From DASRAA01 sp963814165 (lineage in GTDB: Bacteria; Acidobacteriota; Terriglobia; Terriglobales; Acidobacteriaceae), in NCBI GenBank assembly GCA_963814165.1, contig CAWFBW010000013.1:62001-126000 (forward strand): a DNA stretch of 64,000 nt. Reading direction: 5' to 3'. Below the pieces are notes generated by a model. The model saw only the letters and a list, made by a program, of their open reading frames with translations, searched no databases and was not told where the DNA came from. Numbering within the stretch: the first letter of the stretch is position 1; every line of letters starts with the position of its first letter. This document shows, one piece after another, positions 54,595 through 63,573 of the stretch. The position numbers and the translations under genes are program-made.

Positions 54595-56022
54595 TTACAG
54601 GATGTAACGCGACAGGTCCTGGTCTTTCACGATGTCGGTGAGGGCGTTGCGGACGTAGTCTGCATCGACGGTGACATCTTTTTCCTTCAGGTCCGGCGCC
54701 TCGAAGCTGATCTTATCGAGCACGCGCTCCATGATGGTGTGCAGACGCCGCGCGCCGATGTTTTCGGTGCCTTCGTTTACCTTGAAGGCGAAATTTGCCA
54801 CTTCCGCCAGAGCTTCGGTCGTGAATTCGAGCTTCACGCCTTCAGTCTCCAGCAGTGCAATGTACTGCTTGGTCAGCGAAGACTTCGGCTCCGTCAGGAT
54901 CTTGATGAAGTCCTCGACCGTCAGCGACTGCAACTCCACTCGAATCGGGAACCGGCCCTGCAACTCGGGGATCAGGTCACTGGGCTTCGAGACGTGGAAA
55001 GCACCGGCGGCGATGAACAGGATATGGTCGGTGCGCACCATGCCGTAGCGGGTGTTCACCGTGGTGCCTTCGACGATGGGAAGTATGTCGCGCTGCACTC
55101 CCTCGCGTGACACGTCAGGCCCGTGACCACCTTCGCGCCCCGCAATCTTGTCGATCTCGTCAAGGAAGATGATGCCTGAGTTTTCCACCCTCTCAACCGC
55201 AATGCGGTGTACCTGGTCCATGTCGATGAGGCGCTGTTCTTCTTCCTGGATAAGGTACTCGAACGCCTCGCTGACCTTCATCTTCCGCTTCTTGGTGCGC
55301 TGGCCGAAGATGTTGGGCAACATGTCTTTCATGTTGACGTCCATGTCCTCGACGCCCTGGTTGGTGATGATCTCGAACGCGGGCATGGACTTCTCGCGCA
55401 CATCGAGTTCCACCATGCGCTCATCGAGCTTGCCTTCGCGAAGCTGCTGGCGAAGCTTCTCGCGCGTGCGCGAGCCGGGTTCCCCAGCCAGCAGCGGCTC
55501 GTTGCCCAAATTGAAGCCGATGGTCGAATCCGATGTCTTTGCCGCCGGCACCGGCGCAGGCATCGACGGCAGCAGCAGATCCAGCAGCCGCTCTTCTGCG
55601 TTCAACTCGGCCTTGTCGGAGACGTCCTCGAGCTTTTCCTCGCGCACCATGTCGATGGAAATTTCCACCAGGTCGCGGATCATAGATTCAACGTCGCGTC
55701 CCACGTAGCCAACCTCGGTAAATTTCGAGGCCTCGACCTTCATGAAGGGCGAGTTGGCGAGCTTGGCGAGTCGGCGAGCGATTTCGGTCTTACCCACGCC
55801 CGTGGGGCCCATCATGATGATGTTCTTGGGGATTACCTCTTCCGCCAGCTCAGGCGTGAGCTTCTGGCGGCGCATGCGGTTTCGCAGCGCGATAGCGACC
55901 GAGCGCTTGGCGTCATGTTGGCCGACCACATACTTGTCGAGCTCGCGCACGATTTCGCGCGGAGTAAGATCGTCGAGCGCTACGTGTTCGTCGTCTGTGC
56001 TTGCTGGAAGATAAATAGCCAA
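54595..56022 (-). CDS. hslU: HslU, ATPase subunit of the HslUV protease
   Basis: This 475-residue AAA+ unfoldase feeds substrates to HslV. It has LTPREIVRELDKYVVGQHDA, Walker A GPTGVGKTEIARRL, a long intermediate domain (about residues 110-250), Walker B IIFLDEIDKIAG and the C-terminal DLSRYIL tail that docks into HslV. The TTG start at 56022 is preceded by GAGGATCAGGA. It lies 63 bp downstream of hslV on the same strand. Confidence 0.96.
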   Translation of the reverse strand: MAIYLPASTDDEHVALDDLTPREIVRELDKYVVGQHDAKRSVAIALRNRMRRQKLTPELAEEVIPKNIIMMGPTGVGKTEIARRLAKLANSPFMKVEASKFTEVGYVGRDVESMIRDLVEISIDMVREEKLEDVSDKAELNAEERLLDLLLPSMPAPVPAAKTSDSTIGFNLGNEPLLAGEPGSRTREKLRQQLREGKLDERMVELDVREKSMPAFEIITNQGVEDMDVNMKDMLPNIFGQRTKKRKMKVSEAFEYLIQEEEQRLIDMDQVHRIAVERVENSGIIFLDEIDKIAGREGGHGPDVSREGVQRDILPIVEGTTVNTRYGMVRTDHILFIAAGAFHVSKPSDLIPELQGRFPIRVELQSLTVEDFIKILTEPKSSLTKQYIALLETEGVKLEFTTEALAEVANFAFKVNEGTENIGARRLHTIMERVLDKISFEAPDLKEKDVTVDADYVRNALTDIVKDQDLSRYIL

Positions 56023-56085
56023 TTCCTGATCCTCGAGGGCAATCGCCTTGGACGCGAAACCGCGCCCAGGGGCTACCGGTTATCT

Positions 56086-56628
56086 TTATAGCTCTTCGAT
56101 GGTGATGTTGTCGTTGGTATAGATGCAGACTTTGCCGGCAATCTTCATGGCTTCCTCGGCAATCTGCCGTGCCGAAAGCTGAGTGTGGTCGAACAGCGCG
56201 GTAGCTGCCGAGGTTGCATAGGCGCCTCCGCTGCCGATCGCGGCAATGCCGGTATCCGGCTCGATGACGTCGCCTTGACCGCTGATGAGAAACGTCTGGG
56301 TCTGGTCAGCGACCAGCAACAGCGCTTCAAGCTGCCGCAGCATCTTGTCCGTGCGCCAGTCTTTGGCGAGTTCGACCGCGGCGCGGCCCAGGTTGCCGTG
56401 ATACTGCTCCAGCTTCGACTCGAAGCGGGCGAACAGGGAGAAAGCGTCAGCGGTCGAGCCGGCAAACCCGGCCAGAATCTTTTCCTGATAGAGTCGGCGA
56501 ATCTTGCGAGCCGTGTGCTTGATGACGTTATCGCCGAGGGTCACCTGGCCGTCTCCGGCCATGACCACCTTGCCTTCCCGGCGAACGCAAAGAACGGTAG
56601 TAGAACGGATTAATCGCTTGTGTGCCAT
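56086..56628 (-). CDS. hslV: HslV, peptidase subunit of the HslUV protease
   Basis: This 180-residue threonine protease is made as a precursor. The catalytic Thr is T10 in STTVLCVRREGKVVMAGDGQ, exposed after removal of the first nine residues. LAGFAGSTADAFSLFARFES and AIGSGGAYATSAATAL are conserved. No SD precedes the ATG, and a -10 element ends only 11 bp upstream, so the mRNA may be leaderless. Confidence 0.96.
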   Translation of the reverse strand: MAHKRLIRSTTVLCVRREGKVVMAGDGQVTLGDNVIKHTARKIRRLYQEKILAGFAGSTADAFSLFARFESKLEQYHGNLGRAAVELAKDWRTDKMLRQLEALLLVADQTQTFLISGQGDVIEPDTGIAAIGSGGAYATSAATALFDHTQLSARQIAEEAMKIAGKVCIYTNDNITIEEL

Positions 56629-56639
56629 GAGAAGCAGTA

Positions 56640-56669
56640 ATTATACCGGGAAACTCAATCAAGCGCCAA
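56640..56669 (-). promoter_or_regulatory. Promoter of hslVU
   Basis: On the minus strand TTGGCG (56669-56664), 18 bp, then the consensus TATAAT (56645-56640). Transcription would start near 56633, about five bases before the hslV ATG. Confidence 0.6.
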
Positions 56670-56743
56670 AATATGAGCGAAAGTGACTAAGATTCTTGTA
56701 GGACTACAAATAGATTATTATTTTCAATAGGTTGCGAGAGTCG

Positions 56744-57154
56744 TTAGGGTTTGTGGCTCTCCAGCTCTTCGAGCAAATCGTCAATCCGGGCTTCCAGAAT
56801 ATTGCGTATCGACAGGATTCCCAGCACTTTCCCATGGTCGTCCACTACCGGCAGATGGCGGTAGTGACGCTCCAGCATGACCTTAAAGGCCTCGCCGGGG
56901 GTGGTTTCCTCGGTAGCCATTTCGACCATGGGGCTCATCAGTTCGCGGACCGGCGTGGTTTTGGCATCGCGGCCGCTGAGAGCAAACTTTGCCAGAATGT
57001 CACGCTCGGTGAACATTCCGGCGACAACGCCCTGTTCGTCAATGACGGCGACAGCGCCGACGTCCTTGTCCATCATCATGCGGATCGCATCTTCCACCGT
57101 GGCCAGCACAGACACGGTGGCCGGACCTTCATCACACCACTCCAGGAGGCTCAT
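56744..57154 (-). CDS. CBS-domain-pair protein
   Basis: The 136-residue protein consists of two CBS domains: GPATVSVLATVEDAIRMMMD to GMFTERDILAKFAL (about 8-60), then RELMSPMVEMATEETTPGEA to RHLPVVDDHGKVLGILSIRN (about 68-125). Such pairs bind adenosine nucleotides and usually regulate a partner. No partner domain is fused. Confidence 0.88.
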   Translation of the reverse strand: MSLLEWCDEGPATVSVLATVEDAIRMMMDKDVGAVAVIDEQGVVAGMFTERDILAKFALSGRDAKTTPVRELMSPMVEMATEETTPGEAFKVMLERHYRHLPVVDDHGKVLGILSIRNILEARIDDLLEELESHKP

Positions 57155-57282
57155 GAAGCAACAATTCCTTTCTTCGAGACTGCGAGGTTACGTTCCGCAG
57201 CGGCGGGAGTCAAGGAGGCCCGTCACACAGGAGGCCCGTCACACTGACGCCACCCTTGGTGTGACAGTTTCTGCCGCGAGTT

Positions 57283-57945
57283 CTACTGGCCGCCGGAATC
57301 GGACGGAAGCACGGCGATATCAAAGTACATCAACTCGGTGCCGCCGGCGTCGCGCACGCCGGTGATGTAGATGTGTGCGCCCTTCACCGGGTTGTTCACG
57401 TCCTGAATATCGAAGAACAGGAAGCCCGACTGTGTGGAATGTGGTTCAACGGCGAAGGCGCTGAACTTGGCCCGGTTCAACTCGTTGAGTTGCTGCTGGG
57501 CCTTCTTGTTCTTGCCTCCACTTCCGCCAGGAATAGGGAAAGGAGTGATCTTTCCGGGGCTCGTACTGCTGGCGTTGACGTGTCCCACGCGGCGCATGAC
57601 GTCTTCGACACCGAGTCCGTCGAGCTTGGAACGATTGGCGGTCACGAGCTGGGCGTGCAATTTGGTCACGGAGATGGGCTTGTCACCGTCGTTCGTAATC
57701 ACGAGAAAGACCGGCAGGATGCCCTCTTGCACGTAGTGCGTGCCGAAAATTTCATCCTTGGGCGCCGTGTTGTACAGGTCGATCGCGATGGTGATCTTTT
57801 CGTTTGAATGCACGTCCTTGCTGGAATAAGTGGCGGCATTTTCGGCGTTGGGCATCACAAAGTCCTTGAAAGCCAGCAGAGGGACCGCGGCGAGCAGCGA
57901 ACAAACCAGCGCGATGGGCAGCGAACGATGCCGGAGAGAGGACAT
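57283..57945 (-). CDS. Secreted hypothetical protein
   Basis: This 220-residue protein has an N-terminal signal (LPIALVCSLLAAVPLLAF). The mature part has a DUF4352-like beta arrangement: NEKITIAIDLYNTAPKDEIF, ILPVFLVITNDGDKPISVTK and FAVEPHSTQSGFLFFDIQDV, with a Gly/Lys-rich loop (GGSGGKNKKAQQQL). The function is unknown. ATG 57945 is preferred to 57978. It is divergent from waaA. Confidence 0.6.
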   Translation of the reverse strand: MSSLRHRSLPIALVCSLLAAVPLLAFKDFVMPNAENAATYSSKDVHSNEKITIAIDLYNTAPKDEIFGTHYVQEGILPVFLVITNDGDKPISVTKLHAQLVTANRSKLDGLGVEDVMRRVGHVNASSTSPGKITPFPIPGGSGGKNKKAQQQLNELNRAKFSAFAVEPHSTQSGFLFFDIQDVNNPVKGAHIYITGVRDAGGTELMYFDIAVLPSDSGGQ

Positions 57946-58022
57946 GTCGCGATTATCGCTTGGCAGGCCCCGCGGCACAACCGAGCATTGGTTGGCCTGC
58001 GGCGGACAAGTACAATCGCAGG

Positions 58023-59336
58023 GTGTATTTCGCCTATAGCGCGCTGCTATTGCTGACGTTGGCGCTCAGCTCGCCGTGGTGGCTGCTGGAGATGCTTCGC
58101 CACGGCAAGTACCGCACTGGCCTCCCGGAACGCCTCGGGGCCGTGCCGCCGCGGCTCTTGGGCAACGCGCGCCAAACCGTCTGGATCCACGCGGTATCGG
58201 TAGGCGAAGTGCTCGCAGTGTCGCGCATGGTGAAAAAACTGGAGGCGCGGCTGCCGGGCTGGCGGGTGGTAGTTTCGACGACGACCGACACCGGGCAAAA
58301 CCTGGCGCGCCAGCGGTTTGGCGACAGCAACGTTTTTTACTTCCCTCTGGATTTGTCGTTTGCGGTGGGCGCTTACCTGAGGTCGTTGCGGCCCAAGTTG
58401 CTGGTGCTGGCGGAAAGCGAGTTCTGGCCCAACCTGTTGCATCAGGCCCACGACATGGGCGTGCCGGTAGCGGTGGTAAATGCGCGAGTTTCAGACCGCT
58501 CGCTTCCGCGTTATCTCAGGTTTCGCGGCTTGCTGAGGGGAGTCATGCGCAATGTGGATGTGTTCGTGGCGCAGAGCGAAGAAGATGCGCAACGGCTGGT
58601 AAGGATAGGTGCGCCTTCTGAACGAGTTCATGTCGGAGGCAATCTGAAGTTCGAGGTCAAGCCGGTCGCCGATTCAGAATTCGTCGATGAGTTCTCGGCG
58701 GCGCTGGATCGGGAAGAGATCGGGCCAGTTATCGTGGCGGGCAGTACTCTGGATGGCGAAGAAGCAATTCTTCTGGATTGCTTTCGTCAGGCGCTCGCCC
58801 AGTTTCCTCAGGGGATGATGGTCTTGGCGCCGAGGCATCCCGAGCGGTTTGCAACTGTGGCGTCGCTGCTGGAGGCGTCCAGCTTGCCGTGGCAGCGGCG
58901 CTCGCAGTGGAACGATCAGATGGAAATCGCCGGTCGGGTCCTTCTGTTAGACACCATTGGCGAGCTGGCGAGCTTGTATGAGTTTTCCGACGTGGCCTTC
59001 GTGGGCGGCAGCCTGGTGCCCAAGGGCGGGCACAATGTCCTCGAAGCCGCGCAGTCCGGCAGCACCATCCTGGTAGGACCGCACACCGAAAATTTCCGCG
59101 ACATCGTCGGCGCCTTCGAGCGGGCGCAAGCCTTGCGCGTGGTGACTCCGGAATCGCTCGTTCCCACGGTCATGGCGTTGCTGCAGAACGATGCCGAGCG
59201 CGAACAACTCGGTGAGCGAGCGTTTCAGGTAATGCAGACCCAGCAAGGCGCAACCGAGCGGACGGTTGCCGCGCTATTAAAGTTGCTGCCGGCTGAGTCT
59301 ATCGCCACGGAAGTTTCCGCGCAGAGGCAGGCATGA
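58023..59336 (+). CDS. waaA: 3-deoxy-D-manno-octulosonic acid transferase
   Basis: This 437-residue enzyme adds Kdo from CMP-Kdo to lipid IVA. The N-terminal membrane anchor (YFAYSALLLLTLALSSPWWL) is followed by WIHAVSVGEVLAVSRMV, ESEFWPNLLHQA, and the C-terminal FVGGSLVPKGGHNVLEAA block. GTG 58023 is the likely start, just before the anchor. It opens a run of overlapping LPS genes; the donor comes from KdsB encoded at 20-21 kb. Confidence 0.95.
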   Translation: MYFAYSALLLLTLALSSPWWLLEMLRHGKYRTGLPERLGAVPPRLLGNARQTVWIHAVSVGEVLAVSRMVKKLEARLPGWRVVVSTTTDTGQNLARQRFGDSNVFYFPLDLSFAVGAYLRSLRPKLLVLAESEFWPNLLHQAHDMGVPVAVVNARVSDRSLPRYLRFRGLLRGVMRNVDVFVAQSEEDAQRLVRIGAPSERVHVGGNLKFEVKPVADSEFVDEFSAALDREEIGPVIVAGSTLDGEEAILLDCFRQALAQFPQGMMVLAPRHPERFATVASLLEASSLPWQRRSQWNDQMEIAGRVLLLDTIGELASLYEFSDVAFVGGSLVPKGGHNVLEAAQSGSTILVGPHTENFRDIVGAFERAQALRVVTPESLVPTVMALLQNDAEREQLGERAFQVMQTQQGATERTVAALLKLLPAESIATEVSAQRQA

Positions 59337-60298
59337 ATCCGCTGTCCGCGCTTTACGGCGCCGGAGTCGGCCTGCGCAATCGTCTCTACGATAGCGGCGC
59401 GCTGCGCGCGCACAAGTTGCGGGGGCCAGTGATCAGCGTCGGCAGCATCTCAGCCGGAGGCGCCGGCAAAACGCCGTTTCTCATCATGCTGGGCGAGCTG
59501 CTCAAACAGCGAGACATCGACTTCGACGTGTTGTCACGCGGCTACGGACGCAAGTCGAAAGGTGTGAAGCTGGTCGATCCCACAGGCTCTCCGGAGGACT
59601 TCGGCGATGAGCCTTTGCTGATCGCGCGCAAACTCGGCGCCCCGGTGATTGTTGGGGAAGACCGCTTCGTCGCGGGGCAATTTGCCGAGAGGAAGTTTGG
59701 GCCGCAAACACATTTGCTGGATGACGGATTTCAGCATCGCCGCCTGGCGCGTGACTTCGACATTGCGCTGGTCACGCAGCACGACTTGAACGACACGCTG
59801 CTGCCCTCGGGGCGACTGCGTGAACCGCTCTCGTCGCTGACGAGGGCGTCGGCGCTTGCCTTCATACACGATGGGAGCGCAGCGCAAATACCGGACGCAG
59901 GCGACCGGCGCTGTTGGCGCGTGTTGCGCGGCATCGACGCGCCAGAGACGACCGAATTATATTTCGCCTTCTGCGGCATCGCCCGGCCGACGAACTTCTT
60001 CACCAAGCTTGGCACGACGGGAGTACGCGTAGTCGGGACACACGCGTTTCGCGATCATCACCTTTACACCGCAACCGATGTAGAGTTGCTGTTCAAGTTG
60101 GGGCAGGAGGCAGGCGCGACGGCGTTCCTGACCACCGAGAAAGATGCCGTCAACCTGGGCGACCATGCCGAGCGGCTGCGGCCGTTACATGTCGTGCCGG
60201 TGCGGATGGAGTTCGAGCCTCTGGTCGGCGGCGAGTCTCCGGTCGATGTGATCTGCGCCGTTCTTCAGCGCCGTGCGGAATTGACCGTGAGAGAATGA
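59333..60298 (+). CDS. lpxK: Tetraacyldisaccharide 4'-kinase
   Basis: The 321-residue kinase phosphorylates the 4' position of the lipid A disaccharide. The P-loop is AGGAGKTP (41-48), with VLSRGYGRKSKGVKLVDP, HLLDDGFQHRRLARDFDIAL and FRDHHLYTATDVELL. It overlaps waaA by 4 bp (ATGA), indicating translational coupling. Confidence 0.95.
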   Translation: MNPLSALYGAGVGLRNRLYDSGALRAHKLRGPVISVGSISAGGAGKTPFLIMLGELLKQRDIDFDVLSRGYGRKSKGVKLVDPTGSPEDFGDEPLLIARKLGAPVIVGEDRFVAGQFAERKFGPQTHLLDDGFQHRRLARDFDIALVTQHDLNDTLLPSGRLREPLSSLTRASALAFIHDGSAAQIPDAGDRRCWRVLRGIDAPETTELYFAFCGIARPTNFFTKLGTTGVRVVGTHAFRDHHLYTATDVELLFKLGQEAGATAFLTTEKDAVNLGDHAERLRPLHVVPVRMEFEPLVGGESPVDVICAVLQRRAELTVRE

Positions 60299-60349
60299 GG
60301 AGTTTCACCACTACCACAGCATCGGGCGGCAGCAGGGCTCGCAGAGGCG

Positions 60350-61381
60350 ATGGCTAGTCAGCAAAATGCGGAGAAATTAAGGGCGATTGTGCGCTCGTTT
60401 GCCAGCGTGTCGGTGACCGTACTGGCCGACCTAGTGGCCGACGAGTTCGTCTATGGCGAGATCTCGCGGGTCTCGCGAGAGGCGCCGGTTCTCATCCTCA
60501 AGCATCGCGAGCGCACGGTGGTTCCCGGCGGCGGGGGTAACGCCGTGATGAATCTGGCGGCCCTCGGCGTCGAGGTTTTCCCGGTGGGTGTTGTCGGCGA
60601 CGATCAGCCAGGAGAAATGCTGCTGGCGAAGCTTCGCGAAGCGAAGATTCCAACCTCCGGAATCACCCGCCTTAAGGCGCACGTCACCACGACAAAGACG
60701 CGAATTCTTGCCGGAATGTCGCACACCAGCCGTCAGCAGGTTGTGCGTGTGGACCGCGAGCCTTCACCGATCGAAAATGCCGACGCTGTGGCGGCAAAGC
60801 TCGCGCAAGTTGCGCGCAAGAGTGCTGACGCGTCGCACGCGTTGCTGGTTTCCGACTACGGCTACGGGGCGGCGACTCCACGCATCCTCCAGAGCATCAA
60901 GGCGACGACCTGGCCGAAACAGAAGCCCATCACGCTCGATTCGCGTTACCGAATGCTGGAGTACTCCGGCGTAACGGCGGCGACGCCCAACGAGCCCGAA
61001 GTCGAAGATGCACTCGGAATCAAGATTGGCGACGACTACCAGCGTCTGATGCTGGCGGGAAACCAGCTGATGACGCGCATGGGGCTGCAGTCGCTGGTGA
61101 TCACCCGCGGACGCGACGGCATGGTCGCATTTGAAAAGAATGCAAAACCGCTGCTGATTCCGATCTTCGGTTCCGACCAGGTGGTCGACGTGACCGGTGC
61201 CGGCGACACCGTAATTGCGACCTTCACGGCCGCGCTCGCTGCGGGTGCCGACACTGCCACAGCTGCTCTGCTGGCAAATCTCGCGGGCGGCATCGTGGTG
61301 ATGAAGCGTGGCACCGCCACCGTTTCCAGTGTGGAGTTGCTGGTAGCGATCACACAATTCGCGGCGGCGAAGAAATCGTGA
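60350..61381 (+). CDS. hldA: D-glycero-beta-D-manno-heptose-7-phosphate kinase
   Basis: This 343-residue PfkB-family kinase is the separate first half of what is fused as HldE in E. coli. It has GGGGNAVMNLAALG, the Arg-rich MSHTSRQQVVRVDREPS region, TPNEPEVEDALG and the catalytic VVDVTGAGDTVIATF. Downstream hldC provides the adenylyltransferase, so the ADP-heptose pathway is split here. Confidence 0.93.
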   Translation: MASQQNAEKLRAIVRSFASVSVTVLADLVADEFVYGEISRVSREAPVLILKHRERTVVPGGGGNAVMNLAALGVEVFPVGVVGDDQPGEMLLAKLREAKIPTSGITRLKAHVTTTKTRILAGMSHTSRQQVVRVDREPSPIENADAVAAKLAQVARKSADASHALLVSDYGYGAATPRILQSIKATTWPKQKPITLDSRYRMLEYSGVTAATPNEPEVEDALGIKIGDDYQRLMLAGNQLMTRMGLQSLVITRGRDGMVAFEKNAKPLLIPIFGSDQVVDVTGAGDTVIATFTAALAAGADTATAALLANLAGGIVVMKRGTATVSSVELLVAITQFAAAKKS

Positions 61382-61881
61382 CCAACACCGTGAACAAAAT
61401 CGTGGCGCGCAGCGAGCTGGCAGCGCGCGTGGCCGAGTGGCGACGCAGCGGCGACCAGATCATCCTCGCCAACGGCTGCTTTGACCTTCTGCACGTTGGG
61501 CACGTTCGCTACCTGAGCGGCGCCAAGGCGCTGGGAGGGAAACTTGTCGTTGCCATGAATTCCGACAGCAGCGTGCGGCAGTTGAAAGGCGAAGGGCGTC
61601 CGCTGATGCCTGAAGGCGAGCGCGCTGAGATCATCGCTGCGCTCGCCGACGTCGATGCTGTGGTCATCTTTGACGAACCGGACGTGCGCGCGCTCATTCG
61701 CGAAATTCACCCCGATGTGCAAGCCAAGGGCACCGACTACACGCGCGAAACGGTGCCCGAGCTTGATGAAGTCATCGCCTGCGGAGGACGCGTCGAGATC
61801 GTCGGCGACCCCAAAGATCACTCCACCACTGACATTCTGGGCCACGTCCGCAACTTATTGCGAGGTGAAGACGAGACGTGA
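61378..61881 (+). CDS. hldC: D-glycero-beta-D-manno-heptose-1-phosphate adenylyltransferase
   Basis: The 167-residue nucleotidyltransferase has ANGCFDLLHVGHVRYL with the HVGH motif, MNSDSSVRQLKGEGRPLMPE and the end VEIVGDPKDHSTTDIL. GTG 61378 overlaps the hldA stop by 4 bp (GTGA). It makes ADP-heptose for inner core synthesis. Confidence 0.94.
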   Translation: MTNTVNKIVARSELAARVAEWRRSGDQIILANGCFDLLHVGHVRYLSGAKALGGKLVVAMNSDSSVRQLKGEGRPLMPEGERAEIIAALADVDAVVIFDEPDVRALIREIHPDVQAKGTDYTRETVPELDEVIACGGRVEIVGDPKDHSTTDILGHVRNLLRGEDET

Positions 61882-63005
61882 GCCGTCCGCTTTCCCAACA
61901 CGACCTCGGCACGGTGGCGTTGGAAGAGCTGGAAGGCTCGGACGCGAAGCAGTTGCGCGTCTTGGTGGTGCGCATGAGCGCCATGGGCGACATCATCCAC
62001 GGACTTCCCGCCATTGCCGCGCTGCGTGCCGCAAGGCCCAATTGGCAGCTCGGATGGCTGATCGAGCAGCGATGGATCGAGCTGCTTTGTGCTGATTCGA
62101 CGCAACGGCTGCGACCGCGGTCGGCACTCAAGCCGCTCGTCGATTGGGTGCACGTCTCCGACTTCAAGGAATGGCGTAAGGGCTTGTCGTCAGCCGCAAC
62201 TTGGCACGACATGCGCAGTTGCATGCGTGAAGTTCGCGCCATGAAATACGATGTAGCGCTTGATCTGCAGGGGACTATTCGTTCCGCCATGGCGGCACGG
62301 CTCTCCGGCGCGAAGACGCGAATCGGCTCTGCAGAGCCGCGCGAGATTCCGGCGCGGCGGTTCTATACCAAAGCGGTCAATCTCTACGGTCCCCACGTCG
62401 TCGAGTACGGATTGGAACTGGCATCGAGAGTGGGCGACGAAGACCTGACTTACGAAGCGCCTGAATTTCCGCAGGACTCTGCCACCGAGTCGTGGGCCGA
62501 CCGGTTCTGTGCGTCGATCGGGTTCGCACCGCTGGCGATTTTGAACCCAGGAGCGGGCTGGGGAGCGAAGTGCTGGCCTGCAGGTTCGTATGGCGAAGTG
62601 GCCAAGGCGCTGGCCGACCGAGGCATGGCCGTCATGGTCAACTACGGCCCGCAGGAAGAGGCCCTGGCCGAAGTCGTTCGCCAAGCCAGCGAGGAAGCGG
62701 CTCGTCCCGTGAAGTGTTCGGTGAGCCAACTGATCGCGCTCACCCGTCGTTCCAGCTTGTTTGTCGGTGGCGACACGGGCCCGATGCACTTGGCGGCGGC
62801 ACTTGGTGTTCCTGTGGTGGCACTTTTCGGGCCGACGCGCCCGGAGCGAAACGGCCCGTACGCTACGCGATCGGTTGTGCTGCGCAGCGCCGCGAGCGTG
62901 GATAACAGCTCCCATGTGGACGATCCCGACGTTGGGTTACAGTCGATAAACCCGGACGAGGTGATCGCAGCCGCGGAATCGTTATTGAAGGAGCAGAATG
63001 ACTGA
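61878..63005 (+). CDS. LPS heptosyltransferase (GT9 family)
   Basis: This 375-residue glycosyltransferase has VLVVRMSAMGDIIHGLPAIA, YDVALDLQGTIRSAMAA, NPGAGWGAKCWPAGSYGEVA and the GT9 signature FVGGDTGPMHLAAALGVPVV with ALFGPTRPERNGPY. This resembles WaaC (heptosyltransferase I), but an exact acceptor cannot be assigned. It overlaps hldC by 4 bp and the next gene by 8 bp. Confidence 0.9.
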   Translation: MSRPLSQHDLGTVALEELEGSDAKQLRVLVVRMSAMGDIIHGLPAIAALRAARPNWQLGWLIEQRWIELLCADSTQRLRPRSALKPLVDWVHVSDFKEWRKGLSSAATWHDMRSCMREVRAMKYDVALDLQGTIRSAMAARLSGAKTRIGSAEPREIPARRFYTKAVNLYGPHVVEYGLELASRVGDEDLTYEAPEFPQDSATESWADRFCASIGFAPLAILNPGAGWGAKCWPAGSYGEVAKALADRGMAVMVNYGPQEEALAEVVRQASEEAARPVKCSVSQLIALTRRSSLFVGGDTGPMHLAAALGVPVVALFGPTRPERNGPYATRSVVLRSAASVDNSSHVDDPDVGLQSINPDEVIAAAESLLKEQND

Positions 63006-63573
63006 CGGCTCGACAAACGCCGGTGCGTCCTGGAACAGGATTGCGCGGCGCATCCGCGTTCCCTTGGGTTTCTTGTTTGCGATCTTCTTTTTTTGGCGGG
63101 CGCGTCCTGATTGGCTATCCCTCGCGCTAGGTGCCGCAGTCGCGGCATTAGGAGTGTTCCTGCGGGCCATGGCTTCAGGCCACGTGAAAAAGAACGAAGA
63201 GCTGGCGATGACAGGTCCATATGCCTACTGCCGCAATCCGCTCTATCTCGGCTCCATCATCATTGCCATCGGATTCGCAATCGCATCACGCGATCTGTGG
63301 GTCGCTGTGGGAATCATCGCGTTATTCACTTTGATTTATGTCCCCGTGATTCGATCGGAAGAAACTTTCCTGCGCCAACGCTTTGCCGCCTACGACGATT
63401 ACGCGCACAGCGTCCCACGACTACTACCGCACACGCTATGGCTCAGCGGATTGACCTCGGGCTTCTCGTCCGCGCTTTACCGGCAGCATCGCGAGTACAA
63501 TGCATTAATCGGGGCCGCCGCCATGTTGGCGGCCCTTGTTGTGAAGATGCTCTGGTTCCCGCGTACATGGTAA
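62998..63573 (+). CDS. Isoprenylcysteine carboxyl methyltransferase-like membrane protein
   Basis: This 191-residue protein has three to four membrane segments (VPLGFLFAIFFFWRA, SLALGAAVAALGVFLRAM, WVAVGIIALFTLIYVPVI and others). It carries the ICMT/PEMT signature GPYAYCRNPLYLGSIII and RSEETFLRQRFAAYDDYAHS. Bacterial members methylate unknown, often lipid-linked, substrates. Its 8-bp overlap with the heptosyltransferase gene suggests a role in envelope or LPS modification. Confidence 0.82.
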   Translation: MTDGSTNAGASWNRIARRIRVPLGFLFAIFFFWRARPDWLSLALGAAVAALGVFLRAMASGHVKKNEELAMTGPYAYCRNPLYLGSIIIAIGFAIASRDLWVAVGIIALFTLIYVPVIRSEETFLRQRFAAYDDYAHSVPRLLPHTLWLSGLTSGFSSALYRQHREYNALIGAAAMLAALVVKMLWFPRTW

